From contig JANJXV010000153.1 in the NCBI GenBank assembly GCA_024803745.1, positions 1,364,001 to 1,428,000 of the forward strand: a stretch of DNA of 64,000 nt, written 5' to 3'. Origin of the DNA: Megascapheus bottae. Its lineage: Eukaryota > Chordata > Mammalia > Rodentia > Geomyidae. Of this stretch, positions 46,628-57,423 are shown piece by piece. How positions within the stretch are numbered: the stretch's first letter is position 1; every line of letters begins with the position of its first letter. The translations under genes were made by a program, and so were the position numbers. The notes beneath the pieces are model-generated. The model saw only the letters and a program-made list of their open reading frames with translations. It had not been told where the DNA came from and searched no databases.

Positions 46628-48910
46628 TCTTTTTTTTCATTTTTTTATTGTAATTAGTAAAAGGGTTAGATGATATTTGCCGGATAGAAGGTGCATTAAT
46701 TCACATATATTGATACCCTTTCACATGTCTTGGTACCCATTTCCCTCCAACCCCACACCCCCCACCCATCTTGGTTTTCCCCCCTTCCCTATCAAATTTC
46801 AAATATCCAAATACAAATAAATTCAATATATCAGATAACAAAGTGAGATACTATACCAATATGGGATAACCAAGGGACAGCAAGCGAGATGAGAGAAAAC
46901 ATAGTACATTAAGGACAATAATCATTCATTATATGGCTTTTGTGTCAATATCCTGGAGGTCCTTTCAATTAGCTTCACATTATATGGCCTTATATATGGC
47001 CTTTTGCTCTATTGACAATCTCTGCTAGTAGAGCCCAAGGTTTCTACTGATTATGACGAATGAGGGAAACCACTGAGCCTAAGTTCCTTTGAGTCTGGCT
47101 TACTTCACTTAATATGATTTGTTCTAAGTCTTTCCATTTCCTAACAAATGGGGCGATGTCATTCTTTCTGACAGCAGCATAGAATTCCATTGTGTACAAA
47201 TACCACAACTTGTTGATCCACTCATCAACTGAGGGACATCTGGGTTGGTTCCATATCTTTGCTATGGTGAATAGTGCTGCAATGAACATTGTTGTGCTAG
47301 TGGGTTTAGTATGCCCTTGTTTCTGGATTGTTGGGTAAATGCCAAGTACTGGAATTGCTGGGTCATAGGGGAGTTCTATTTTTTGCCTTTTGAGGCACTG
47401 CCGCACTGCTTTCCATAGTGGTTGAACGAGATTGCACTACCATCAACAGTGTAGTACTGATCCCTCCTGGCCACATCGCCTCCAGCATCTGTTGTCATTC
47501 ATTTTCCTGATCCTGGCCATTCTAACTGGAGTGAGGTGGAATCTTAGAATTGTTTGATTTGCATTTCTTTTATGACCAGAGATGTGGAGCATTTCTTCAT
47601 GTGTCTATACGCCATTTTTGTTTCTTCTTCAGAGAAGACTCTCTTAAGTCTTTGGCCCATTTTTAATGGGATGGGTGTTACTTTGGAGGTTAGTTTTGGA
47701 GTGATTCAATTTTTTGAGTTGTTGATATATTTTAGATATGAGGCCTTTGTCCGTTGTTTGGTTGGTGAAGATCTTCTCCCCCACTGTAGGCTTCCTGATT
47801 AGTTTACTAGCTATATCCGTTGCCATACAAAAGGTCTGCAGTTTAATGCAGTCCCACTTATCCAGCCTTTCTCTCATTTGTTGTGATTCTTGGTTCTTAT
47901 TAAGAAAGTTTCGACCTGTGCCAAGGAGGCCTAGTGTATCTCCTATTCCTTCCTGTAAACTTTTCAGTGTGTCAGCTTTTACCTCCAGGTGTTTGATCCA
48001 TTTGGAGTTAATTCTAGTGCAAGGTGACAAAGAAGGATCCAACTTTAGTTTTCTGCAGGTGTTTAACCAGTTCTGCCAGCACAACTTGTTGAAGAGGCTA
48101 TCTTTCTTCCATTCTATTTTTTTGGCTCCCTGGTCAAAGATTAGGTGGCCATAGGTCTGTGGTTTAATATCTGGGTCCGCAGTTCTACTCCAATGGACTT
48201 CAGGCCTGTTCTTGTGCCAGTACCAAGCTGTTTTGAGAATTATAGCTCTGTAAGAGAGTCTTAAGTTTGGAATTGAAATTCCTCCGGCTCTGTTCTTTCT
48301 GCTAAGAAGTATTTTTGCTCTATGGGGTCTTTTATTATTCCATATGAAATTTTGAATTGCCTCTTCTATTTCTTTAAAGAATGACATTGGGATGTTGATT
48401 GGTATTACATTGAATTTGTAGATAGCCCTTGGCAAGATTGTCATTTTCACAATGTTGATTCTTCCAATCCAGGAGCACGGGAGGTTTTTCCATTTCCTTA
48501 GTTCTGCTTTTATTTCCTTTTTTGTGGTTTTAAAGTTTTCATCTAAACGGTCCTTTACATTCTTAGTTAAGCTAATTGCTAGGTACTTTATTTTCTTTGA
48601 GGCTACTGTGAAAGGAATTTCTTTCCTAATTATTGCCTCGTTCCTCTCAGTGTTGGCGTAAAGTAAGGTAGTTGATTTGTGAGGGTTCATTTTATGGCCT
48701 GTTACCCTTCCAAATCTTTGAATCAGCTCAAGGAGCTTGGGAGTAGAATCTATAGGATTCTTTAAATACAGAATCATGTCATCGGCAAAGAGGGATAGTT
48801 TTATTTCCTCTTTCCCTATTTGGATACCCTTTATGCTTGCTTCTTGCCTTATTGCACTGCCTAGGAATTCTAGTACTATGTTAAAAAGGAGTGGAGGGAG
48901 TGGGCATCCT
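46628..48910 (-). mobile_element. 5'-truncated L1, single-unit block
   Basis: This is the counterpart of 31068-33345. It has the same 3' junction with S, the same truncation point (GGGCATCCT, 48910) and the same flank beyond it. The shared diagnostic indels near 47641-47670 (CTCTTAAGTC, CATTTTTAATGGG) separate it from the full L1s. Confidence 0.92.
47044..48910 (-). pseudogene. L1 ORF2, 3' part only, single-unit block
   Basis: One frame of 377 codons runs from just after FADD (48777) to 47644 and covers the RT thumb and linker. It ends at the one-base indel shared with unit 5. The Cys-rich domain follows in other frames to the stop at 47044. It is the most open of the truncated copies. Confidence 0.88.
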
Positions 48911-49033
48911 GAATGCTACCCCCTAGCTCTTTAATGCAAAGCTTAGGGCTGTGGCATTTTAAGCACAATTCAACGCTCTGATTTTTGCTGGTTAATTAGA
49001 AGTAAAAATCTTATGGAATTTATTGCGTGGCTG
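48911..49033. repeat. Flank shared with the array edge
   Basis: GAATGCTACCCCCTAG through ATTGCGTGGCTG repeats 33346-33470 with few differences, then is cut by a CT-rich tract. It shows that the truncated L1 and its flank were duplicated together. Confidence 0.9.
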
Positions 49034-49105
49034 TCTCTCTGTCTGTCTGTCTCTGTCTGTCTGCCTGTCTGTCTCTCTGTCTCTCTGTCTCTCTCTCTGT
49101 CTCTG

Positions 49106-49162
<57 letters not shown>
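49030..49162. repeat. (CTGT)n/(CT)n microsatellite
   Basis: A CTGT-rich start grades into about 40 bp of pure CT. It lies exactly where similarity with the array flank ends. Confidence 0.95.
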
Positions 49163-49164
<2 letters not shown>

Positions 49165-49810
49165 TTTGGTTGTAAGACTTTAATTGTGCACCTGGGCAGT
49201 GTCCCTGGGCTCTTCAGCTCAAGGCTACAACCTTAAACACCTTGAGCCACAGTGTCACGTCTGGTTTTCTGGTGCTTAAGTGGAAGAAACAGTTTCATGC
49301 ACTTTAGTGTCTGGCCTGGCTTTGAACTGTGATCCTCAGAACCCAACCTTCTTAGATCATTTCCAGCTTTTTTTTAGTGTAAGTGGTACAGAGTAATTGA
49401 ACACAGGGCTTTGTGCATACTAGGCAAGCAAACTACCACTAGTGTGCACTCCAGCCTTAGATAAGGGCTTTCTTTTTCTTTTTCTTTTTTTCACTCATGG
49501 GGCTTGAACTCTGGGCCTGGATGTTTACCTTAAGCTCTTCAGCTCAAGGCAAGAGCTCTACCACTTGAGGCACATTGTCATTTTGAATTTTCTGGATTAC
49601 TTGGAAATAAGATTCTCACAGATTTTTATGCCTGGGCCGTCTTTGAACCTCGATCCTCCAGGGTAGCTAGGATTACCAGGGTGAGCCACCAGTCACGGGC
49701 ATTAAATTATTATTTTTTGCATGTCCTATGGCTTCAACTCATGGCCAGAGCACTATCCTAGGGCTTGCTCAAGGATAGCACTTTACTTCAGCCAGCCAAC
49801 TCCCGGTCCA
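49165..49810 (-). repeat. Run of antisense composite and ID-like SINEs
   Basis: Three or four elements lie end to end: a composite copy at about 49165-49345, an ID-like tail at 49350-49460 (TACTAGGCAAGCAAACTACCACTAG), a nearly full composite at 49470-49712, and a partial one at 49715-49810. Confidence 0.75.
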
Positions 49811-49954
49811 AATAAGCCACTCTTGAAGCTAGAATTACAGAGTTCGGCCATAATACTGGCATGTTGTTATCTAAGTATATAATTTTTCTTCTATTTTTGA
49901 TGGCTTTTCCTTAGTGTACATATTTCCTACATATTTTATGGAAAACTTCCTTCC

Positions 49955-50162
49955 CACTGGGGCCATAAGTTAAGCCTAGTGGAAGCGTTCTTGCCGAGCA
50001 TGAATGAAGACCCAAGTTCAATTCCTCAGCACAACATTGATAAAAAAAAGATAAAAGTGGTGCTGTGGCACATGTGATAGAACTTGCGCCTTAAGAATAA
50101 ACAAAATCAAAAACAAGGATCGTGCTCAGGTCCTGAGTCTAAGCCCAGTACTGGCAAAAAAA
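49955..50162 (+). repeat. ID-like SINE
   Basis: GGCCATAAGTTAAGCCTAGTGGAAGC head, GTTCAATTCCTCAGCAC B-box area, GTGGTGCTGTGGC middle and ACTGGCAAAAAAAATTC tail. Confidence 0.8.
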
Positions 50163-50199
50163 ATTCTGCCCAAAGTAGACATTTAAACTTATTGTACTT

Positions 50200-50335
50200 T
50201 TCAAAAAATTTGTTGTTCAAGGTGATATACAAAGAGATTGCTGTTACATATGTAATGAGTACATTTCTTGTAAACACTGTTACCTCCTCCCCCATTTTCT
50301 CTTTCCTTTCCCCCCAAGTCATAAATTTCATTTAC
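50200..50335 (-). mobile_element. L1-like 3' end fragment
   Basis: GATATACAAAGAGATTGCTGTTACAT followed by a C/T-rich stretch; a near copy of the element at 35100-35350. The next 400 bp, to 50640, are AT-rich with nothing recognisable. Confidence 0.5.
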
Positions 50336-50739
50336 AACAAATATATATGTATTTTCATTCCTGAAAAAAATAGTTTAAAATGTGTTCAAATAAATGATGT
50401 AGGTTGATATATTTATCAAAATGGATTACTTGAACTCTAAAATAAACATTCTAAGTAATTTTTCTCATAAAATTGTAGTAATGCTATAAAACTAATATAA
50501 AAGGAATTTTAGTTATTAATTTCTTATGTTTTACCTTTAACATTATTACACTAAGCATACTGTTTATGGTATTAATACAGACAGCATGAAATATGATTAT
50601 GTAAAAAAATTAAATGATTAAAAATAGTAAGGTTGGGGGCCAGTAGTTTGGCTTGGTGGCACACACCCTGGACTGGCAAAAAAGAAGTAGGGTTAGATAA
50701 ATCAGATTTATTTCCAAATGTGTGGAAAATGGTATGATT

Positions 50740-50935
50740 TCTTGTTTGGCTAGTCCTGCGGCTTGAACTGAGGGACCAGGAACTGTCCTTGGCCACATTT
50801 GTTCAAGGGTGGCACTCTTACACCTGAGCAACAGTGCCCCATCTGCTTTTTCTGTGTATGCAGTGTCGAGGAATTGAATCAAGGTCTTCTTGTATACTAG
50901 GCGAGCACTCTACAACTAGGCAACATTAAAAGCCA
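50740..50935 (-). repeat. ID-like SINE
   Basis: Antisense copy from TAGTCCTGCGGCTTGAAC to CTAGGCGAGCACTCTACAAC. The 400 bp that follow (50936-51349) show no feature I can support. Confidence 0.8.
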
Positions 50936-51349
50936 AAGTAGATTTTTGATGCTATTGTGGAGTTTTAATTTTCTTAAATATTTGTACAAAGCACAATGGA
51001 TATATAAACAGACTTGAACTCACAGAACAGAGTCCCACATAATATTACAGTTACTCTGGCACTTCTCCCGATTGACAAAACACATTTCCAGGCATCTGCT
51101 CTGTCCTTCAGCTTTGGTAGCTGACTTGTCTTTCCATGGAGGCCTGGCCTGGATTCCTGGTGATTCCATGCATTTCATAGTTCCCTGTATATCCAGTAAG
51201 GTTGTCTTCTATGGGACCAGACCTGTCTGGTTTTTGGCCCACCCAGGACCTATGTGTCTGAGGTCTCACATTATAAGTGGAAAATAAAACACAGTATAAT
51301 AAGCACTGAAGAACTGCACACCATAATATTAACAATGAGAGTTTAATAG

Positions 51350-51900
51350 TTAGCAAAGTAAATACAATGAATACTTGACAAGAATCATGAGAGCAAGATA
51401 AAGAGACGTCTTTTTAGGAAGGGGACAGGGAAGCTCTAAATCCAGACTGGCCTCCAAGTTGCCTTCAGACAGTAATTCTACTTCCGAGTCCTCAGAAGGG
51501 TCTCCTTCCTCATGAGAAACAGAATGTCCTTCCTGAGTTAAGAGGGGGATGGATTCTGGTTTGTCGAATGGAGATTGAGTCTGTTTTAGTGAGATGGATG
51601 GGTCTGGATATTCTGTGAGGATGGATTCATTTTCCTCCAATGAATCCAGTATTGAGAGTACACTTGCTGTTTCCCATGGGGACATTTTCCATGAGCCCAG
51701 CGTGTGCCCCTTCAGCTTGCACAATAAGTGGAGTGTTACTCTGACTCAGATGGACTGACTCTGGGTGGAGTGTGAAAGGAAACGGAAGGAAATCTGGCTG
51801 CTCTTTTTCTTCCTCCATAGTATCTGCAGGTTCAACTGTGTCACACATGGGGTTCAGAGCAAAAGATATATCCATAGGACTCTAAACCTGTTTGGTAATT
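51350..51900 (-). pseudogene. Possible acidic linker exon of the RalGDS-like gene
   Basis: Two overlapping - strand frames (51875-51627 and 51724-51350) encode an acidic, Pro/Ser/Glu-rich sequence with pieces such as VEPADTMEEEKEQPDFLP and EGDPSEDSEVELLSEG. They are joined by a frameshift near 51650-51700. RalGDS/RGL proteins have a long, acidic, poorly conserved linker between the REM and GEF domains, and the position downstream of the REM exons fits. The sequence is low in complexity and not diagnostic, and I find no GEF exon in the window. It could also be an unrelated exon. Confidence 0.3.
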
Positions 51901-52301
51901 TGCCGGAGCCAACCGGCAGCAAACCAGGGTTCGCAGATTGGGGTTCCTGAAATAGGGGGCAAGGACTAGGAAAAATTAGAAGAGAGACAAACAGATAGGG
52001 TTCAGGAGGGCTACAGCCCAAATCAGGAGCCACAGCTTAAGAAGCCTGTCGCCCAAGACCTTAGCCCCGTTTATTTCCAGTTCTCAATCTTAAAAACACA
52101 CCTTTAAACTAGGGAACTGCTAGGGGCTACATTCGTACAAACAGTATCAAGTCTGAAATAGGTTGAATGAGAAGCTATCAAGTCCCAAACAGGTTAAATG
52201 AGAAGCTATTGACACAGCCCAAAATCATGATAAGAGCTTACTTCCTTGTGTACTCAATTGTGCGGGTCCAAGGTCACTGACCCCACAGTCAGTCCCCAAC
52301 A
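51901..52301 (-). mobile_element. Solo LTR of a class II-type endogenous retrovirus
   Basis: On the - strand the element begins TGTTGGGGAC and ends CTCCGGCA, i.e. TG...CA, with a length of 401 bp. A polyadenylation signal AATAAA lies at about 52070-52075. It is bounded by the direct repeat GTAATT (51895-51900 and 52302-52307), a 6-bp target-site duplication typical of betaretrovirus-like (ERVK) integrations. No gag, pol or env sequence is present, so the internal part was lost by LTR-LTR recombination. Confidence 0.88.
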
Positions 52302-52747
52302 GTAATTTCTACAGAAGGCCCATGCTTTCTGGAGTGCAGTGATGATTCTCAGTCTCCATCAGTCACCAGCTCCATTGGTGGGTTTTTCATCCGGAGTTCA
52401 GGATAAGCTCTTACACGATGACCCAAACCTAAGAATGGAAATAGGTACAGAGTGGACAGAGTGGACTCTGCAAGTTGAAGTGTCACTCAACTTCCATGAG
52501 GATCTAATGGAGGAACCTGTAGAACTGGAGTTTGGACTGAACACTGAGGAGGTGTAGGGTCTTTCTAATGAGTGCTTATTCCCGAGTCCTTTCAGAGGAC
52601 AGACATTACCTGGCTGACACCACCCATAAAGGGCATTTTGCCAAGCTCTGTAGAAGTAAGGGCCAACCAATATCTAGACCACATGGGCTTCCTACTCACA
52701 GGTTCTGAGGCACCCACACCAGGACTTCTACTTTTTCTTGGTCTTAC
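52302..52747. other. Probable intron of the RalGDS-like pseudogene
   Basis: Between the LTR and the REM exon. It has short frames on both strands (for example 52339-52557 on +), none recognised. Together with 51895-51900 it formed one continuous stretch before the LTR inserted. Confidence 0.4.
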
Positions 52748-53022
52748 TGGTCGCATATTCCTCCAGCTGGTCAAAAAGTTTGTGTTTAGAAGAGCAGGTC
52801 CAAAGCCGACATGTAGAGCCTCATATAGAGCTTGAGTTGTGTCAGGGTGTGGCAGTTCTTGAACTCGTAGAAATCACTCGGGTAGAAGTCCATTCACATC
52901 GTATAGATGGAACACATGATGCTGTGGGCACATTCGGTACAAGGAAAGTGAGAGCCTTCTCTCTCCATCCTGAGCCTTTTACCAAAGCCCCTTTCTTGCA
53001 GGATTCTAATGCTGTGGCTGTC
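52748..53022 (-). pseudogene. RalGDS/RGL-family second REM exon, broken
   Basis: On the - strand an acceptor (CATCTCTGCAG) precedes 53022 and a donor (A/GTAAGA) follows 52748. Part of the exon reads YPSDFYEFKNCHTLTQL then KLYMRLYMSALDL. From memory this aligns without gaps to the RalGDS REM stretch around WLDQYSEDFCQPPDFPCLKQL and the following helix. The Trp codon of that stretch is TGA here (TM-stop-MDF). After DLLF the frame shifts by one base to KHKLFDQLEE. A nonsense codon plus a frameshift make a functional product unlikely. Confidence 0.65.
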
Positions 53023-53204
53023 CTGCAGAGATGTGCACTTATGTGCTGGGAGGGGGGTAAGAGACACTCGAGAACAGGATGACTTTTACACCCCACTTCC
53101 AGAAGCTTCTGAGAGAGGCCTCTATGCATCTGTCCAAAGTAAACGCACCTTAAATTAACTAAGTAAATGCTCTAAATAAATCAATAAGTGAATGCTCTAA
53201 ATAA

Positions 53205-53440
53205 AGAACTAAATGCGCATTCCTCTAATCTTAGCCACCCAGCAGGCTGAGCTCTGAAGATCACAGTGGAAAGCCAGTCTAGTCAGTACAAGTCTAAAGG
53301 CACTTGTCTTCAATTAGGCATCAAAAAGCCAGAACTTGACCTATGACTCAAATGGTACAGTGCTAATTTTTGAACACCAAAGGGATGGCATTTAAACCTG
53401 GGTTCAGGTTCAAGTGGCAGCACTGGACCACACACCAAAA
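53205..53440 (+). repeat. Composite B1-ID SINE
   Basis: Sense copy: CCTCTAATCTTAGCCACCCAGCAGGCTGAG (B1-like) followed by TCAAATGGTACAGTGCTAA and GGTTCAGGTTCAAG (ID-like). It lies in the intron between the two REM exons. The rest of 53023-53872 shows nothing I recognise. Confidence 0.75.
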
Positions 53441-53872
53441 TGTAAATGCTTTCAGATTCTAACAGGCAAAGCTATCACAATCCCTCCCTGATGGCTCAAA
53501 AGTGATTCAGCCGCCATCTTTTCCTCTGACTCCAGTATTTCGCAGGCCTCCGCCATTAGTACTGACACCTCATTTCTTACTGGGAAATGGGATTTCCTAG
53601 GATGTCACCTAGGTGAGGGCTGCAGTTGGGAGCCACTTACTCATGCCTGAAATCCAACTTCTCAGTAAGCACACTGTTGAGACTCCAGTAGCTTGTGAGG
53701 GAAATGAAATGGCATGGTGTCCCAGTCATAATGAAGTAGTTTGTGCACTTGTATCATGCTTAGCTCCCCTGTGAACACCCCAGTGAAACAAACAGGCTCA
53801 GAGAGGATCCAAGTATTCCAAGGCTTGGCCAGGAGTGGTGAGCAAACATGGGTTTGGAGGGGGAACACTCAC

Positions 53873-54121
53873 TTTTTCAAGAGAATTTCCAGCAACTACT
53901 ACATTGTCCTCCACTATTTGAAATTGTGCAGGAAGTTTCCCACATAAAAGAGATCACGTTTCTGGTAGGCAGGGATCAGCTTTGTCAGCAGCATCTCCAA
54001 CAGGCCTTCCTCCAGGATCCATAGGTTACAAGGCTCATTCAGAGTCTGAGCTGACTTACCATCACACTGTATTGGCAAAACAGTGGATATTTCAAACGTA
54101 GGAATGGGACCACACTTCACA
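53873..54121 (-). pseudogene. RalGDS/RGL-family first REM exon, broken
   Basis: Acceptor TATTCCAATTCCTCAG at 54122 and donor GTGAGTG below 53873 frame an exon of 249 bases. It reads LPIQCDGKSAQTL, then LLEMLLTKLIPAYQKRDLF and YVGNFL, matching the REM-domain opening of Ral guanine nucleotide exchange factors. It continues in the same frame over the helix that family members spell AFTTTQQVLDLLFKR, but has three stops there: FK-stop-WRTM-stop-stop-LLEILLKK. The last two stops stand where the family has two Gln codons, as C-to-T changes would give. The exon end (LLKK) coincides with the known exon end after LFKR. Confidence 0.72.
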
Positions 54122-54193
54122 CTGAGGAATTGGAATAGAGTAGATTGGAAATGACACACTCTAATCTCAGTATAGTCACTTGAAAGCACACAA

Positions 54194-55557
54194 GAAGGTT
54201 GTAGTTTGTGGGCAGGATGATGGGTTCAAATAGGTTTCCTCTCAATATACCTCATCTGAGTTGCCCTGGAGTTTCCTGGCTTTCTTCCTAGAGAAATGCC
54301 TGATATACTGGAATTTTGTCTTGGCCCTGATCCATCATCTACTTCTTCAAGTGAGACATTCATATCTCTCATGCCTGAGATCCGAGCCTCCTGACCTTTG
54401 GCAACAGCACAGCAACATCTTTCTTCCTCCTGAGCCACAGGCCAAGGGAGCTGACTTGAGCTGGTTGTCACATACAGTGTCTTGGTTACCAGGGTTCCAT
54501 ATTCTGTTCCATTGTGAGGGAGGTAGGGTCACATTTCAAGGCCCAATGACCAAAGCTCCTTGCTCACAGAAGACCTCCCCAAAGACATACTGGAGGCTGA
54601 ATCTCCCTTCCCACCTCACATATGGATGTAGTAAACAGCACACATTTTTGTTCAAATCCCAAGTCATTAACTAGGAGTAAGTGCTAGCCTGGTCTCAGGC
54701 TCAAGGAGCCTTTCTTAGGTAAGATCCAAACTTAACTGTCACTATTCCCCTTAGCCTTCACAAGACATTTTGCTTCACAGTGCCTTCTCAGCTTGCATTT
54801 TGCCTCTTGCACATTTTTTTTGCTAGTCCTGGGACTTGACCTCAGAGCCTGACCATTGTTCTTAGTCTTTCTTTAGGCTATAGCTGTCCCACCAAGCCAC
54901 AGCACCACTTCCAGAGTTTTCTATGTATATGGTACTGCAGAATCAAATCGGACTCTTTTTGTGTGGTAGCCAAGCACTCTACAAATAGAGGAAAGACCCA
55001 GGCCATCTTGCACATATTTTTCACTTCAATCTACTAGGACGTTGTTAGGTTTCTGTATCCTAATCTATTTTTCTTCCTGATGAATATCTGTGCTGTCATC
55101 TGTAAAAATGCAAGTGGGAAAATCACAGAAGCATTGGTGACATAAAAAAAGTCTTACAGACATAGATAAGTGTTCATTCTTTGTAGGAGAAAGGATATTT
55201 TGATATGATGATGATGACTATTTATAAATACTTAATCGGGGTTTAGACTTTGGCCCAGTGGTAGAGTGCTTGCCTAGCATCCATGAAGATCTAGGTTTGA
55301 GTCCTTAATATCACACAGATATAAAAATCCATATGGCAATGTGGCTCAAGTGGCAGAGGGCTAGACTTGGGAAAAGCCAAGAGCAGTGCTCAGGCCCTGA
55401 GTTCAAGCCCCAGGAATGGCAGAAAAAAACAAAAGAAAAGAAAAGAAAAGAAATGTGCTTTTTACAAGTTATTCACTCACAGCATTTGCCTCTGAATTCT
55501 TCGCTTCTGCATCTTGTGACTTATCCCTTTCCCTCAATGTAGACAAGAAAAACAGAT
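54194..55557 (-). repeat. Solo inverted copy of segment S without L1
   Basis: This 1364-bp stretch is the reverse complement of S at clearly lower similarity than the array copies have to each other. It runs from GAAGGTTGTAGT (54194) to AGACAAGAAAAACAGAT (55557). Both ID-like SINEs are present in their matching positions (about 54822-55003 and 55240-55427). No L1 flanks it: on the lower side the intron runs straight on into the REM exon. It therefore fixes the borders of S and its origin. Confidence 0.92.
54251..54418 (-). pseudogene. RalGDS-like first coding exon, solo locus
   Basis: An ATG at 54418 opens MLLCCCQRSGGSDLRHERY and stops after 23 codons (TGA). The remainder up to the donor GATGAG/GTATAT (54251/54250) includes SRKKARKLQGNSDEV in the same frame after two stops. 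The following intron is only about 130 bp and leads to the REM exon at 54121. The M-x-x-C-C start and the position one exon before the REM domain fit the N-terminus of RalGDS-like proteins. Confidence 0.55.
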
Positions 55558-56507
55558 TTTATTACTTGCTATCCTGTTGTCAAATCTTTGGATATTAATT
55601 CAAAATACAATATTGCCTGAAATATTGTGTGTGTGCATGTGTGTGTATCTGCCAATGTGTGCATGCACACATGTGTACAGGGTTTAGGGCTTACTCATAG
55701 GGCCTGTGTGGTAACCCTCAGCATCTTTTCCTCAAAGGTATTGGTCTTTCACTTCTAGCTTATTATAGCTAATTGGAGTTGAGAGATTCACTCAATTTCT
55801 TGCCCTGTGCATTGGAACCCAGTGCTGGGTTCTCATATTGTTAATTGTAGCTATAGAGAAGCCTGAGGTCTGGAGACCCTCGTTAGAATCCAGCCCCTGA
55901 AAGAAAGTCACTGATAGAAATCTTTATCTTCAGTTAAGCACGAATAAATAAGGCAAAAGTGGAACTGTGGCTCAGTTCCTCTTGTAGCAGCCATGAGAAA
56001 ATTAGTAATTGGCAGCACCTGGTCCCTGAGAGAAATCCTTAGCACTGGTTCAAAAAAAGAAAGAAAATAATGAAAAAAATTAAAACTTGCTGAGGAATCC
56101 ATAAGGATAAACGTGCCTGTGAATAATCTTGTCATTTCAGATTCCCTCAAGAGCTTATGTCTCTCTATATTTTTTTCAAGTTTTTTTAAAGATATTTACA
56201 TATTTTCTATCTTTCTTAAACAGAGAGAGCCATCCACAAAACACAAACACAAACTCTCACACAGTATACCACCCACCCATAAGTGTCTGGCTATGTATAT
56301 ATGTATAGTCATATGTATTCATCTGTCTCTCTATACTAATATATAAATGCATAAACATATGTATTTAGACAAACAGGAAACATACATAGATAGGTCTCAG
56401 GCATTTCCAGATTTTGTGCAAGTCTTCTGAGTACAACTTACCATTGTATTGTTTGTCAAGATAGAGTCCCTCTAACTTTTGGCCAGCTTCCTCTCCTTTG
56501 ATACTTT
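55558..56507. other. Region without recognised gene
   Basis: Contains an imperfect TG-rich stretch (about 55622-55680) and AT-rich sequence. No convincing coding frame or named repeat was seen. Confidence 0.4.
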
Positions 56508-56700
56508 TTTTCTGCCAGTCCTGGGTTTTGAACGCTAGGCCTGGATGCTGTCACTGAGCTTGAGCTTCTTGCATTCAGTAGTTTATTGCAGATAAGAGTC
56601 TCATGGAGTTTCTGTCCTGGGCTGGCTTTGAATTGTGATCCTCAGATCTCAAACTCCTGAGTAGCTAGGATGACAGTCTTGAGCTACCAGTACCTGGTTC
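56508..56700 (-). repeat. Composite B1-ID SINE
   Basis: Antisense copy from CTGCCAGTCCTGGGTTTTGAAC to GAGTAGCTAGGATGACAGTCTTGAGC. Confidence 0.75.
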
Positions 56701-56844
56701 CTTTGCCTCTTTTACCCTTTTTTTGGCCCCACCACAGCCATGGTATCTACCTTCCTATGTTCTCTCCACCTGCCCCCAGACAGGGGTCTGACAGATGCTT
56801 TCCACCCACTTATTCATGTCCTCCTCTGTATTGGCTGACAGCTA

Positions 56845-57080
56845 AGACATGCACTCACTTGTCTGGATGCCAAACACAAAGCCATGTGATTGTTTCTCAG
56901 TCTGGAACATCCTATCAGATTTATAGCACCACAGAGGGTCAGGTTGATGCTCCTCCAGGGCTTCTTTAATTGTTCTCATATTAATCCACAACACGTTTGT
57001 CATCACTTGTCCAGCTAATTCATGGACTAAAGCAGCATTCCCTACAAACTTAGATCCCAATACCATGAGGACACTCAAGG
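56845..57080 (-). other. Candidate coding exon, unrecognised
   Basis: An open - strand frame with pieces such as MVLGSKFVGNAALVHELAG and WINMRTIKEALEEHQ ends near a donor-like GTGAGTGC at about 56855. Its composition looks protein-like, unlike the neighbouring frames. I do not recognise the family. It may belong with the exons at 57424-58047. Confidence 0.25.
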
Positions 57081-57423
57081 GTGCATTAGGAGTGTGACCT
57101 GCAGGTGGATGTGAGCCTGTCTAAGTTGGAGGGGATTTCTCCACCACAGGAAATGGAATACAAATTTAGAATCTGCTTTCATGAGGTGACAATCTCTGGC
57201 AGATGTTCTTATCAAATGTGGCACTGCCTACTTCCAGCTTAAAACATGGGTTGATGACCCAGCATAACAGTGAATGTATTCACCCCGGCCCAACACATAG
57301 GCTGGGACCCTGAACTTTCAGGTAGCATTTGGCTTTGAAGGTCATGAGATCTTAGTCTACAAATGATGAGCCCCCTCCCGTGAGGCATAGCAAACGGAGC
57401 CAAAGTGCAACCCAGTTAAGCAC

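Noticed and set aside
52398..52670. Frames on both strands between the LTR and the REM exon as further RalGDS exons
   Set aside because: No match to the family in any phase, and no good splice pair bounds them.
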